DNA of 33,159 bases from Victivallales bacterium (GCA_017964325.1 JAGCSE010000220.1:1-33159), one strand, 5' to 3'; counted from the first letter of the stretch, positions 1 through 7,218 are shown. The notes: generated by a model from the sequence alone, not told the origin. Made by a program: numbers and translations.

Positions 1-476
1 CGTCAACATATTCCATGACAAGATAGCAATCCCCCCTTGTCCTCGTCCTGCTCCAGCGTCTTGCAGACGACGATGTTTGGGTGAACCAGCGTCGTCACCA
101 GCGTGTAGTTGTCCCGCACCTCCTCCATCGCCGACGGGTTGTGGGAGACTTCCGGCGGCAGGCCCTTCACCGCCACAAGTGTCCGGCCAATTCTGTCGAA
201 GCACTTATAGACGACGCCCATGCCGCCCTGCCCGATCTCCGACTGCACTTCATACCGCTTCAGAATCACGTCCCCCGTCTTGAAACGACGGCCTGGCGGC
301 GCGTCAGCTGTCCGGTAGCGGTCGTCGTCATCATCGTGCGAATGGTCTTCGGTCATGCCATCGCTGTCCTGCGAATGGTCCGCAGTCTCGAAACCGTCAT
401 CAGATGAATGGTTTTCAGTCTGGAAGGAGCCGTCGTCGTTCCGACCGTTGTTTTCAAGAGGTTCTTCCCCCATCAT
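1..476 (-). CDS. Ser/Thr protein kinase (PknB-type), N-terminal part, frameshifted and cut by window edge
   Basis: This is the amino end of a eukaryotic-like Ser/Thr kinase. Residues 1-65 are an acidic, disordered tail containing three 11-residue repeats (20-52, each with a T-x-[DN]-H-S core) and a run of Asp. The kinase N-lobe starts near residue 70: glycine-rich loop GQGGMGVVY (82-90), the ATP-binding lysine in VAVK (K104), and HPNIV ahead of strand beta-4. The open frame ends at a TGA at 3-5 because of a C6 run at 31-36 (G6 in the coding sense). With five G the frame reads on as DCYLVMEYVD, the expected hinge region, up to base 1. The gene is therefore either disrupted, phase-variable or carries a sequencing error. 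The start ATG at 474-476 has AAAAGGA 4-10 bases upstream. The catalytic loop, and whether a membrane segment or sensor domain follows, lie outside the window. Confidence 0.85.
321..419 (-). repeat. Three 33-bp coding repeats (11-residue acidic repeats) in kinase N-terminus
   Basis: Residues 20-52 of the kinase consist of three consecutive 11-residue units beginning TENHS, TADHS and TEDHS, each followed by an acidic stretch. The unit length is constant and the DNA keeps a visible repeat of GAATGGT on the plus strand. Confidence 0.6.
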
Positions 477-531
477 CGTATCCTTTTACCGTCATTGCCT
501 GTAGAGACGGCGTTGAAATGCTTTTTCTTCA

Positions 532-544
532 ATGCTCCATTCCC
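532..544 (+). repeat. Left inverted repeat (13 bp)
   Basis: ATGCTCCATTCCC, exact inverted match to 2193-2205. Confidence 0.6.
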
Positions 545-551
545 CAAGAGC

Positions 552-572
552 GTAGCTTACGGAAGCCACAAG
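552..572 (+). repeat. REP-like hairpin repeat, copy 1
   Basis: This 21-base unit is identical to 2035-2055. It can fold as a stem with arms GTAGCTT and AAGCCAC (one A-C mismatch) around an ACGG loop. The copy lies in the leader of the partial kinase gene. Confidence 0.65.
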
Positions 573-871
573 GAAACAACAACACAAAAAGAAAGATAGC
601 AGAAAAATTTATGCAATGCAATTCAGAAGGGCATTTTTATCCCCTTGGAACAGAGTGATCTCCATAGAACCATATCCCCTTCCATAATTATGATTTGGCA
701 TGGCTATTCACCTGTTCCAAACATGAATAATTACATCTATCTAATTATTTATTAAATATTTAGCTAACCATTTGCAGTCATAAGGAATCATCAAGAATCA
801 TAAATAATCATTATTTCATGCCAATATTTATTTGCTATATATATTTAATAGTCTTTTTTTCAATATGTTAT

Positions 872-899
872 TTGACATTTATAAAATACCATCTATAGT
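872..899 (+). promoter_or_regulatory. Sigma-70-type promoter of the Rpn-family gene
   Basis: A TTGACA box (872-877) and TATAGT (894-899) are separated by 16 bases in AT-rich DNA, about 50 bases before the ATG at 949. It is the best promoter match in this region and points at the Rpn gene. Confidence 0.6.
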
Positions 900-948
900 A
901 TGAAAAACATTCAAATATTTTCAACAACAAAAAAAAGAAATATTGACA

Positions 949-1950
949 ATGTCCAGTGATTTTAGAAACATCATCAGCCAAGGGGGGCAATCCCTTATGG
1001 AAGACAACAGGGCGAAGGCTCTTTTCTCTCTCAAGCCCGTCATTGCGCGCATCGCCCAGGCATGCGTCCCGGAACTCCGCGACCTCTCGTGCAAGATCAT
1101 CGCCGAAGAATGCCTCGAAAGCTTCCATTCCCCGTCCAGTGACTTCAGCTCCGATTTCGCCAAGGTGCTTTCAACGGAAAGGCCGCTTCCCAACTCCTTC
1201 CATATAACCTGCGACCTCCTGTTCGAACTCCATCCGCCCAAGTCGATACCCGTGAAATGGAAACCACAACTTCTCAACATTGAAATACAAAATGACAGCC
1301 GTATGCTTGACAGATGTCTAGGAAGGGGTATGTTATACACGTCTTGTATATATTACATGGAATATGGCATGATATTTTCTCACCCAAACTATGAAAACGC
1401 ATGGCGGGTACACTCCATCTGGATATGCCCCTCCGCCCCGCCAGAACGACAAGGGACGGTCATGAATTTCATGATGACGGGCAGTTGCGATCCACACGAA
1501 GCTTCCGACAGCCTTCCGCCACGTGAATGCTTCGACAAGTTCAGGCTGACCATGGTGAACACCGGCGGCAACTGCGGGCACGGCAGGAAAGACTTGCCCG
1601 GCTACATCTGGACGCTGACCACGCCATTATTGACAAAGGAAGAAAGGTTACTGAAACTCAAGGAGGATTTTGACATGGAAATGACGCAGGAAATTGAAAA
1701 TGCCGCCGACACCTATGACGACTGGGTGATTGACTTCATCGGACGGAACCACTACGCGGAGGAGATAAAAAAGGCCAGACTCGAAGGAGAACAGAAAGGA
1801 GAACAGAAAGGAGAACAGAAAAGTGCAAGAAAAATTGCCCTCAATATGCTACACATGAAATATCCCCTGGATGAAATCAGCAAAATCACTCTAATGAGCA
1901 AGTCAGAAATACGCCAGCTTGCAAATGAAAACAACTTGGCGCTTTTATAG
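949..1950 (+). CDS. Rpn / PD-(D/E)XK nuclease family transposase-like protein
   Basis: A 333-residue protein of the Rpn (recombination-promoting nuclease; PDDEXK_2, 'PD-(D/E)XK nuclease family transposase') type. In this family the nuclease domain cleaves DNA and promotes RecA-independent recombination. Visible signature: D89 in ITCDLLFEL, then LLNIEIQ (E112, Q114; Gln in place of the catalytic Lys is usual in Rpn proteins), followed by R...Y/C-rich helix RGMLYTSCIYYMEYG. A charged linker of three GEQK units (about 280-292) joins a C-terminal helical module, ALNMLHMKYPLDEISKITLM, typical of the family and possibly DNA-binding. I chose ATG 949 over TTG 943; only a weak A/G-rich tract (AAAAAAGAAA) precedes it. 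It is a lone gene with its own promoter, inside AT-rich DNA flanked by repeats, consistent with an accessory element. It is intact, unlike the related remnant at 32757-33159. Confidence 0.85.
   Translation: MSSDFRNIISQGGQSLMEDNRAKALFSLKPVIARIAQACVPELRDLSCKIIAEECLESFHSPSSDFSSDFAKVLSTERPLPNSFHITCDLLFELHPPKSIPVKWKPQLLNIEIQNDSRMLDRCLGRGMLYTSCIYYMEYGMIFSHPNYENAWRVHSIWICPSAPPERQGTVMNFMMTGSCDPHEASDSLPPRECFDKFRLTMVNTGGNCGHGRKDLPGYIWTLTTPLLTKEERLLKLKEDFDMEMTQEIENAADTYDDWVIDFIGRNHYAEEIKKARLEGEQKGEQKGEQKSARKIALNMLHMKYPLDEISKITLMSKSEIRQLANENNLALL
1786..1821 (+). repeat. Three perfect 12-bp tandem repeats coding Gly-Glu-Gln-Lys
   Basis: GGAGAACAGAAA is present three times without a mismatch (1786-1797, 1798-1809, 1810-1821), in frame, in the linker of the Rpn protein. 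Change in copy number keeps the frame and would alter linker length. Confidence 0.9.
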
Positions 1951-2034
1951 TACAGGAGAGGATTTTAACAGGGGGATGCTTATATATTCAAAATTTATCT
2001 TGTCCATAACAAAACGCTCTATTACCTCAAGAAG

Positions 2035-2055
2035 GTAGCTTACGGAAGCCACAAG
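2035..2055 (+). repeat. REP-like hairpin repeat, copy 2
   Basis: Exact 21-base direct copy of 552-572, preceded in both places by CAAGA plus two variable bases. Confidence 0.65.
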
Positions 2056-2192
2056 TCAGCCATCTGCTCAGAAGGCTAGACATCCACAACTACCTGCATA
2101 CGAACACAGTGAGAATAGCTAACGACAAGACACCCCATCTCCCATCGCGCCCGAAAGGCACCATTTACAAGGACACCATTACCTACCTTACA

Positions 2193-2205
2193 GGGAATGG
2201 AGCAT
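2193..2205 (-). repeat. Right inverted repeat (13 bp)
   Basis: GGGAATGGAGCAT, the exact reverse complement of 532-544. Confidence 0.6.
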
Positions 2206-2207
2206 AA

Positions 2208-2242
2208 CAAAAAAACACGCCAATTTCATCAACTGGCGTGTT
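2208..2242 (-). terminator. Rho-independent terminator of the rplT operon
   Basis: Arms AACACGCCA (2214-2222) and TGGCGTGTT (2234-2242) form a 9-bp stem with an 11-base loop. On the minus strand it is followed by a run of T (A-run at 2208-2215). It sits 27 bases past the rplT stop codon. Confidence 0.85.
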
Positions 2243-2268
2243 ATAAATAAAATCGTTATTCCAATGAT

Positions 2269-2622
2269 TTAGCGGGCGGCTCTTGCCTTCTCGACCAACT
2301 GCTTGAAAGCTTCTGGATCGTTGATCGCCAAATCGGACAACCATTTGCGGTTGATTTCAATACCGCACTTGGTGAGGCCGTCGATCAGATAGCTGTACTT
2401 GAAATCCAACGCACGGCAGGCCGCGTTGATACGAACAGTCCACAAACGGCGATAGACACGCTTCTTCTGTTTGCGGCCCTTGTACATATTGGCCATCGCG
2501 TGGTCGGTCGCACCGTATGCCATGCGAATGAGTTTGCTGCGGTTGCCGCGGAAACCGCGGGCCATGCGCAACACTCTCTTGCGGCGTTTGCGCGACGGAA
2601 CGGCTAATGTGGTTCTTGACAT
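2269..2622 (-). CDS. rplT: 50S ribosomal protein L20
   Basis: A 117-residue basic protein of normal L20 length. It binds 23S rRNA early in large-subunit assembly and in other bacteria represses its own operon. Recognisable family blocks are SRKRRKRVLRMARGFRG near the start, KKRVYRRLWTVRINAA in the middle, and NRKWLSDLAINDPEAFKQLV at the end. It is the last gene of the hisB-thrS-infC-rpmI-rplT series, with AGGAG 10 bases before the ATG and a terminator right behind it. The usual bacterial order infC-rpmI-rplT is kept. A 113-base gap separates it from rpmI and carries a hairpin (2641-2668) that could be an L20 control site. Confidence 0.98.
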   Translation of the reverse strand: MSRTTLAVPSRKRRKRVLRMARGFRGNRSKLIRMAYGATDHAMANMYKGRKQKKRVYRRLWTVRINAACRALDFKYSYLIDGLTKCGIEINRKWLSDLAINDPEAFKQLVEKARAAR

Positions 2623-2640
2623 CTTTCTTGTTCTCCTCGA

Positions 2641-2668
2641 CCGCCTAGTAACGTCATTGGACTAGCGG
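2641..2668 (-). promoter_or_regulatory. Hairpin in the rpmI-rplT spacer
   Basis: CCGCCTAGT (2641-2649) can pair with ACTAGCGG (2661-2668) with one bulged C, leaving an 11-base loop, just ahead of the rplT ribosome binding site. L20 represses its own operon through rRNA-like structures in other bacteria. Whether this stem takes part is a guess. Confidence 0.3.
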
Positions 2669-2736
2669 CCGTTGTTATGGATGATGGTGACTTTTGACGA
2701 ATGCGACTGCCTCCTTGCGAGACAATCCCCTTATCC

Positions 2737-2937
2737 TTACAGGCCGTAGGGCAATGAAGCCTTCAGACGGCTCATTTCGCTGGCCTTCACGGCTGCGTCC
2801 TTTCCAAGGCGGCGTTTGCGCTTCGAACTCTTCTTCGTCAAAATGTGACGCCCGTATGCGCGGTTGTGACGGAATTTGCCTGTACCCGTCTGTTTGAACC
2901 GCTTTGCGGCCGACTTTCTGGTCTTCATTTTCGGCAT
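2737..2937 (-). CDS. rpmI: 50S ribosomal protein L35
   Basis: A 66-residue, Lys/Arg-rich protein of the standard L35 size, starting MPKMKTRKSAAKRFK and containing the family block AYGRHILTKKSSKRKRRL. It is a large-subunit protein that contacts 23S rRNA. AAGGA lies 8 bases before the ATG. It follows infC at 182 bases and precedes rplT, as in most bacteria. A terminator-like hairpin and a structured leader between infC and rpmI suggest that rpmI-rplT expression is partly separate from infC. Confidence 0.98.
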   Translation of the reverse strand: MPKMKTRKSAAKRFKQTGTGKFRHNRAYGRHILTKKSSKRKRRLGKDAAVKASEMSRLKASLPYGL

Positions 2938-3050
2938 GGTCGTATTCCTTTACGATTGCTTTTCTTCAGGGGATTTCTTCGGCACCCCTCACGCGCCTAC
3001 GCCTAACTATTAGGCTTTATCTACCAGACACTTACAATTTAAAACAATAT
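2938..3050 (-). promoter_or_regulatory. Structured leader upstream of rpmI
   Basis: The untranslated stretch before rpmI holds two small perfect stems: AGGGG/CCCCT (2968-2972 with 2984-2988) and GCCTAA/TTAGGC with a CTA loop (3001-3015). Directly upstream is the terminator-like hairpin 3051-3084. The position matches where L20 autoregulatory leaders occur in other bacteria, but I cannot match a known consensus. Confidence 0.3.
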
Positions 3051-3084
3051 AAAAAGGAACAGCCTGCCACCGCTGTTCCCTTTT
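3051..3084 (-). terminator. Terminator-like hairpin between infC and rpmI
   Basis: GGAACAGC (3056-3063) pairs with GCTGTTCC (3072-3079) around an 8-base loop. On the minus strand the stem is followed by TTTTTATAT, and A-runs precede it. It would end or attenuate infC transcripts before rpmI-rplT. Confidence 0.7.
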
Positions 3085-3119
3085 TCGTGACGTTTCAGAC
3101 ACGGACAACCGCCCGCACC

Positions 3120-3743
3120 CTATTCATCATCACTATTGGCCGTTGCAGAACCACCTTTCGGCGCATTTCCGCCCGCCTTGGCGGACTGGCCGCCTTTAGG
3201 CGCCAATACCGCGATGATGTTGCGCCCCATCAGTTTCGGAGCCGCATCGATAACGCTGCGTTCCGACAGAGCTTCCAAGACACGCTTCATCAGCTCGTCA
3301 CCAATCTCCGTATGGGCCATCTCGCGGCCACGGAAAGTGACAATTACTTTTACTTTATCACCTTTTTCCAAAAATTCAAGACCGTGCTTGACTTTTATTG
3401 ACAAATCATTTTCGTCAATGTTCGGATGCAGCTTCACTTCCTTGACCTTCGCCTGCACTTGCTTCTTCTTCGCTTCTCGCTGGCGGCGGCTCTCCTGATA
3501 CTGAAACTTTCCGAAATCCATGATCTTGCAGACAGGCGGTTCGACTTTCGAGGCCATTTCCACCAAATCCAGACCGGCGGCCGCCGCTCGATTCAAGGCG
3601 TCCTCAAAGCTCATCAGCCCAAGCTGCTCATTCGTCTCGGACAACAAACGCACCGTCTTTCCACGGAAAAAACGGTCTCCACTTTTTAACTGGCGTGCGA
3701 TAGGGGTATCCTCCATGCTAAATGCTATGTCTATCCTGTGCAT
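3120..3743 (-). CDS. infC: Translation initiation factor IF-3
   Basis: A 207-residue IF-3. It binds the 30S subunit, blocks 50S joining and checks start-codon/initiator tRNA pairing. The N-domain carries VRLLSETNEQLGLMSFEDAL and DLVEMASKVEPPVCKIMDFGKFQY. The lysine-rich linker KKKQVQAKVKEVKL leads into the C-domain with VIVTFRGREMAHTEIG and PKLMGRNIIAVLAPK. A Gly/Ala/Ser tail of about 25 residues follows. Two in-frame ATGs are possible: 3743, used here, and 3716 (MEDTPIA); neither has a clear Shine-Dalgarno. A GC-poor 158-base gap separates it from thrS, and a terminator-like hairpin follows it. The family often controls its own start through a rare start codon; none is evident here. Confidence 0.97.
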   Translation of the reverse strand: MHRIDIAFSMEDTPIARQLKSGDRFFRGKTVRLLSETNEQLGLMSFEDALNRAAAAGLDLVEMASKVEPPVCKIMDFGKFQYQESRRQREAKKKQVQAKVKEVKLHPNIDENDLSIKVKHGLEFLEKGDKVKVIVTFRGREMAHTEIGDELMKRVLEALSERSVIDAAPKLMGRNIIAVLAPKGGQSAKAGGNAPKGGSATANSDDE

Positions 3744-3901
3744 TCAATCAACTGAACGCAACTTGCAGAATGACAACTATAAATTTACACAAGTTCTTGT
3801 CTTTTGCAATTCAATAAACACCGTTTATTCACAGATATTGCTGACTTTTCCAGCGGACATGGTCATTTTTCCATGGTCATGCCCGCCGAAATGCGCCTTT
3901 T

Positions 3902-5632
3902 TCACTGTTTCTCAGCGATTTCCTTCTCCAGGCGTGCGACAAGTTCATCGAACTTCATCGAGCCTTCTTCACCTTTGTCGCGGCTACGGACAGCGACTTC
4001 GCCCGACGCGGCTTCGCGTTCGCCGACAACCAACAGGTACGGAATGCGCATGTCGCGTCCACGACGGATTTTGCCTCCAATCGGATCCGCTTCGGCATCC
4101 ACGGAGCAGCGGATGTGCTTCGCCGCCAACTGCGCTTCCAGCCCCTTCGCATATTCCGTGAATTTCTCGCTGATCGGCAGGATGCGAACCTGTTCGGGAG
4201 CCAGCCAGAGCGGGAACTTGCCGGCGTAATGCTCTATGAGAATGCCGAAGAAGCGTTCCAGCGATCCCAGCAACGCGCGATGCACCATGTACGGGCGATG
4301 CTTCTGACCGTCCGCGCCGACATACGTCATGTCGAAGCGTTCGGGCAGATTGAAATCGAACTGGATCGTGCTGGTCTGCCATTCACGGCCAAGGGCATCC
4401 TTGATCTTCAGGTCGATCTTCGGCCCGTAGAAGGCGCCGCCGCCTTCATCCACTTCGCAATCGACGCCTTCCGCCTTGACGGCGTTCTCCAAGGAGTGCA
4501 TGGCCTGCGCCCACATGTTGTCGTCGCCGACAGCCTTCGCGGGACGCGTCGCCAAATAAGCCTTCACATCCTTGAAACCAAAGCACTTCCACATGTACAT
4601 GCTGAAGCGCAGGACTTCGCGGATTTCATCTTCGATCTGTTCGGGCGTGCAGATGATGTGGGCATCATCCTGAGTGAAGCCGCGGACGCGCATCAAGCCA
4701 TGCAGTACACCGGCCTTCTCATAGCGATAAACCGTGCCGAGTTCCGCCCAGCGGGCAGGCAGTTCGCGGTAGGAGCGTGGGCGAGTCTTGTAGATCATGA
4801 TGTGGAACGGGCAGTTCATCGGCTTCACATAGTAGGGATCGCCGTCGATTTCCATATTGGCGTACATGCCTTCACGATAGAAATCCAGATGGCCTGACGT
4901 CTGCCACAGGAGAGCGCGGCCAACATGCGGCGTGTACATCAGTTCATAGCCGTGTTCGTAATGCGCTTCCTTCCAGAACGTTTCCAAGACGTGGCGGATG
5001 CGGGCGCCCATCGGATGCCAGCAGACCAAGCCTGGACCGATTTCCTCATGGGTGCTGAACAGCTCCATTTCGGCCCCGATCTTGCGATGGTCACGCTTCT
5101 TGGCTTCTTCGATACGGGTCAGATACTCCTGCAAAGCCTCTTTGCTCTCGAACGCCGTGCCGTAGATGCGCTGCAACATCGGATTCTTCTCGTTGCCACG
5201 GAAATAGGAGCCAGCCAGCGACAGCAGTTTCACGGCTCCGATCTGCCCAGTGTGCTCGACATGCGGGCCACGGCACAGATCAACGTAATCGTCACCCGTG
5301 TAGTACAGGCTGACGGTCTCGCCTTCGGGAATGTCCTCCAGACGCGACAGCTTGAACGTCTGCCCCTTCGCCTCGAACAACGCCTTCGCCTCGTCGCGGC
5401 TCACTTCCTTGCGGGTGAACGGCAGACGGCGGCCGAGCATCTTCTTCATTTCCTTTTCGATTTCCTTCAAGTCTTCGGGAACAAGACGTTTCGGCAAATC
5501 GACATCGTAGTAAAAGCCTTCATCCGTGCTCGGACCGATATCGAATTTCGCTTCTGGATACAATTTCTGTATGGCGGCGGCCATGACATGCGCCGCGCTG
5601 TGACGCATCGTGCTCAAATCAATGTCTGACAT
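3902..5632 (-). CDS. thrS: Threonine-tRNA ligase (short form without TGS domain)
   Basis: A 576-residue class II synthetase that charges tRNA-Thr. It begins directly with the editing domain: HSAAH (H11, H15), and DYVDLCRGPH with C120. The catalytic core has the zinc ligands C274 (MNCPFH), H325 (QDDAHIIC) and H451 (VHRALLG). Motif 2 is RYEKAGVLHGLMRVRGFT and motif 3 is HRALLGSLERFFGILIEH. The anticodon-binding domain covers about 480-576 (VRILPISEKFTEYAKGLEAQL). The N-terminal TGS domain of the usual 640-residue enzyme is absent, a known variant. The upstream 61 bases hold no open continuation, so this is not a mis-called start: AAGGAG sits 10 bases before the ATG. Lies between hisB and infC. 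Confidence 0.97.
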   Translation of the reverse strand: MSDIDLSTMRHSAAHVMAAAIQKLYPEAKFDIGPSTDEGFYYDVDLPKRLVPEDLKEIEKEMKKMLGRRLPFTRKEVSRDEAKALFEAKGQTFKLSRLEDIPEGETVSLYYTGDDYVDLCRGPHVEHTGQIGAVKLLSLAGSYFRGNEKNPMLQRIYGTAFESKEALQEYLTRIEEAKKRDHRKIGAEMELFSTHEEIGPGLVCWHPMGARIRHVLETFWKEAHYEHGYELMYTPHVGRALLWQTSGHLDFYREGMYANMEIDGDPYYVKPMNCPFHIMIYKTRPRSYRELPARWAELGTVYRYEKAGVLHGLMRVRGFTQDDAHIICTPEQIEDEIREVLRFSMYMWKCFGFKDVKAYLATRPAKAVGDDNMWAQAMHSLENAVKAEGVDCEVDEGGGAFYGPKIDLKIKDALGREWQTSTIQFDFNLPERFDMTYVGADGQKHRPYMVHRALLGSLERFFGILIEHYAGKFPLWLAPEQVRILPISEKFTEYAKGLEAQLAAKHIRCSVDAEADPIGGKIRRGRDMRIPYLLVVGEREAASGEVAVRSRDKGEEGSMKFDELVARLEKEIAEKQ

Positions 5633-5693
5633 TTAATCATACTCCTTAATATATATTGTAATGTAAAATCACCGTAGAACCGTCCGACGGCGG

Positions 5694-6287
5694 TCACTCC
5701 AACACGCCCTTCGTGGAAGGAATGTCCGAACCGCCCGTCCGCGTCACCGCGACACGCAATGCACGGCCGAATGACTTGAAAATCGACTCCAGCCCGTGGT
5801 GCGATTCTTCGCAAGCCAAAAGGTCGATGTGCAACGTCATTCCCGCCGTATTCACAAGTGCCTGAAAGAACTCACGATAGAGACGGCAGCTCACGCCGCC
5901 CGCCTCTGTTTCGGGAAATGTCGCACGCCATGAAAGATGCGGACGACCGGACAGGTCGATCACCGTACGTGCCAATGATTCGTCCAGTGGCACATACGCA
6001 TGGCCAAAGCGCGTTATCCCGCGCTTGTCGCCAATCGCCGTGCGGATGGCCTGACCAAGCGCGAGCCCCGTGTCCTCCATGCTGTGATGGGCATCGATTT
6101 CCAGATCACCGTCGCAATGCAAACGCAGTCCGAAGCCACCATGCTTTGCAAAAGCATGAAGCATGTGGTCGAAGAACGGGATGCCGCTGTTGATGTCGAT
6201 GGTTTTCCGCCCATCCAGATCAAGCGAAATCTCGATTTTCGTCTCTTGGGTTTCCCTTTTTACGTCACTTGTCCTGTTTGTTTCCAT
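5694..6287 (-). CDS. hisB: Imidazoleglycerol-phosphate dehydratase
   Basis: A 197-residue, single-function HisB that removes water from imidazole-glycerol phosphate in histidine synthesis. The two metal-binding histidine clusters are present: HHSMED (67-72) and ESHHGLES near residue 163. FFDHMLHAFAKHG (38-50) and the C-terminal SDIPSTKG also match the family. AGGAG lies 6 bases before the ATG. It stands apart from other his genes and heads the translation block (61 bases to thrS). The histidine link to the nearby tRNA-His gene is probably chance. Confidence 0.96.
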   Translation of the reverse strand: METNRTSDVKRETQETKIEISLDLDGRKTIDINSGIPFFDHMLHAFAKHGGFGLRLHCDGDLEIDAHHSMEDTGLALGQAIRTAIGDKRGITRFGHAYVPLDESLARTVIDLSGRPHLSWRATFPETEAGGVSCRLYREFFQALVNTAGMTLHIDLLACEESHHGLESIFKSFGRALRVAVTRTGGSDIPSTKGVLE

Positions 6288-6439
6288 TGCTTTCTCCTGG
6301 ACTGTTCATGTCGAATCTACTAATATAATACCCATTCGCCATTTACCAAACAAAACAGTCAATTTGATGGCATGGAGACAGCTTCCAAGAGATAGAAAAT
6401 ACAAATTGCAACCATCTGCGCCTTGCCCTCGCAGTACCT

Positions 6440-6967
6440 TTATTGAACCAACGGCCCGTCTCCGCAGAATTTCTTTCGTCCGCATTTGACACAGCACTCG
6501 CCGCGCCATACGGAATCAAACTGTTCGGCAAGTGGTTCAACCAGAAATGGTTCATCAGTCAGCACGCCATTTTCAAAATTACGACGGTTGTCGCTTTTCG
6601 CGCCAAGCCCTGCTCCAGTCAGATTGGCACTGCCGAAATACGCCTTCCGACCATCGGCGATGATACACTTGAAATGCACGCGCGGACAGAGGATTCGTTC
6701 CATCTGATGCCAAAGCCGCGGAAAACGGTCGAAATCCTGACGGAAATTCTCTCCTGGTTCCTTTGCATGAATCAACCGTATCGCCACACCACGTTCCAGC
6801 AGTGCATCCAGCAACTGCAGAAAAGGAATCATTTTACCGCCATTAGGCATTGTGACATACATATCCTTAATGTCTGCCGTAGCAATCCAAAGCCGTTCGC
6901 GCACCTGTGGGACAAGCCCGCAGATGACTTTCTCATAGATCTCCTTGTTTGACAAAAATGCCAGCAT
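6440..6967 (-). CDS. Phospholipase D-like protein with a single HKD motif
   Basis: A 175-residue PLD-superfamily protein. The catalytic motif is HFKCIIADGRKAYFGSANLT (H98, K100, D105, then GSAN at 112-115). Only one HKD is present, so activity would need a dimer, as in bacterial Nuc-type endonucleases; phosphodiesterase or nuclease activity is possible, the substrate is unknown. The C-terminus is Cys-rich (C148, C149, C152, C158), which could bind zinc. The start at 6967 is preferred to the upstream ATG (6994) because GGGAGG lies 10 bases before it. No signal peptide is seen. It is isolated between hisB and tRNA-His, so context gives no role; DNA processing or lipid turnover are both open. 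Confidence 0.8.
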   Translation of the reverse strand: MLAFLSNKEIYEKVICGLVPQVRERLWIATADIKDMYVTMPNGGKMIPFLQLLDALLERGVAIRLIHAKEPGENFRQDFDRFPRLWHQMERILCPRVHFKCIIADGRKAYFGSANLTGAGLGAKSDNRRNFENGVLTDEPFLVEPLAEQFDSVWRGECCVKCGRKKFCGDGPLVQ

Positions 6968-7185
6968 AATATCCAAACCTCCCTTCACATCCAACCATGG
7001 AATTACAGCATACTATACCGTATCAATATCTTATTCCAAAACATCACAAGCTCGTCATCCACCAACGCATTGCTTTTCGAGATGAGGCAGAATCTGTCTA
7101 TCGTATCCACCTCTTCCCTCTCTCATGCCTCTCGTCTTTTTTCATTAACCACACTGACACTGTAAAAAGAAGAAGAAAGACAACT

Positions 7186-7218
7186 ATAAAAAATCCCGTA
7201 ACTCGTTGGAATTACGGG
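7186..7218 (-). terminator. Terminator downstream of tRNA-His
   Basis: CCCGTAA (7195-7201) pairs with TTACGGG (7212-7218) around a 10-base loop, followed on the minus strand by A and six T. It lies 13 bases after the tRNA 3' end. Confidence 0.85.

Larger units (their letters stand above)
477..871. other. AT-rich intergenic stretch, no gene
   Basis: About 400 bases lie between the divergent kinase and Rpn genes. Bases 477-575 hold the kinase leader with one end repeat and one hairpin repeat (listed separately). Bases 600-870 are very AT-rich and I see no convincing coding frame, RNA gene or terminator there. Confidence 0.6.
532..2205. mobile_element. Putative Rpn/PD-(D/E)XK-carrying element bounded by 13-bp inverted repeats
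   Basis: ATGCTCCATTCCC at 532-544 recurs as its exact reverse complement at 2193-2205, enclosing the Rpn-type gene. Inside these ends sit two direct copies of a 21-base hairpin repeat (552-572 and 2035-2055). I see no target-site duplication outside the ends (left flank ...TTCTTCA, right flank AACAAAA...), so this may be a repeat-rich niche rather than a true transposon. The arrangement is seen in the sequence; mobility is inferred. Confidence 0.35.
2010..2207 (+). pseudogene. Possible remnant coding segment (65 codons, no start)
   Basis: Between the Rpn gene and the rplT terminator one frame stays open from just after a TAA at 2007-2009 to TAA at 2205-2207, with a protein-like composition (for example RRLDIHNYLHTNTVRIAND and ITYLTGNGA). 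It has no ATG and no ribosome binding site, and it runs through hairpin repeat copy 2 and the right inverted repeat. I do not recognise a family. It could be the tail of a decayed gene or chance. Confidence 0.25.
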
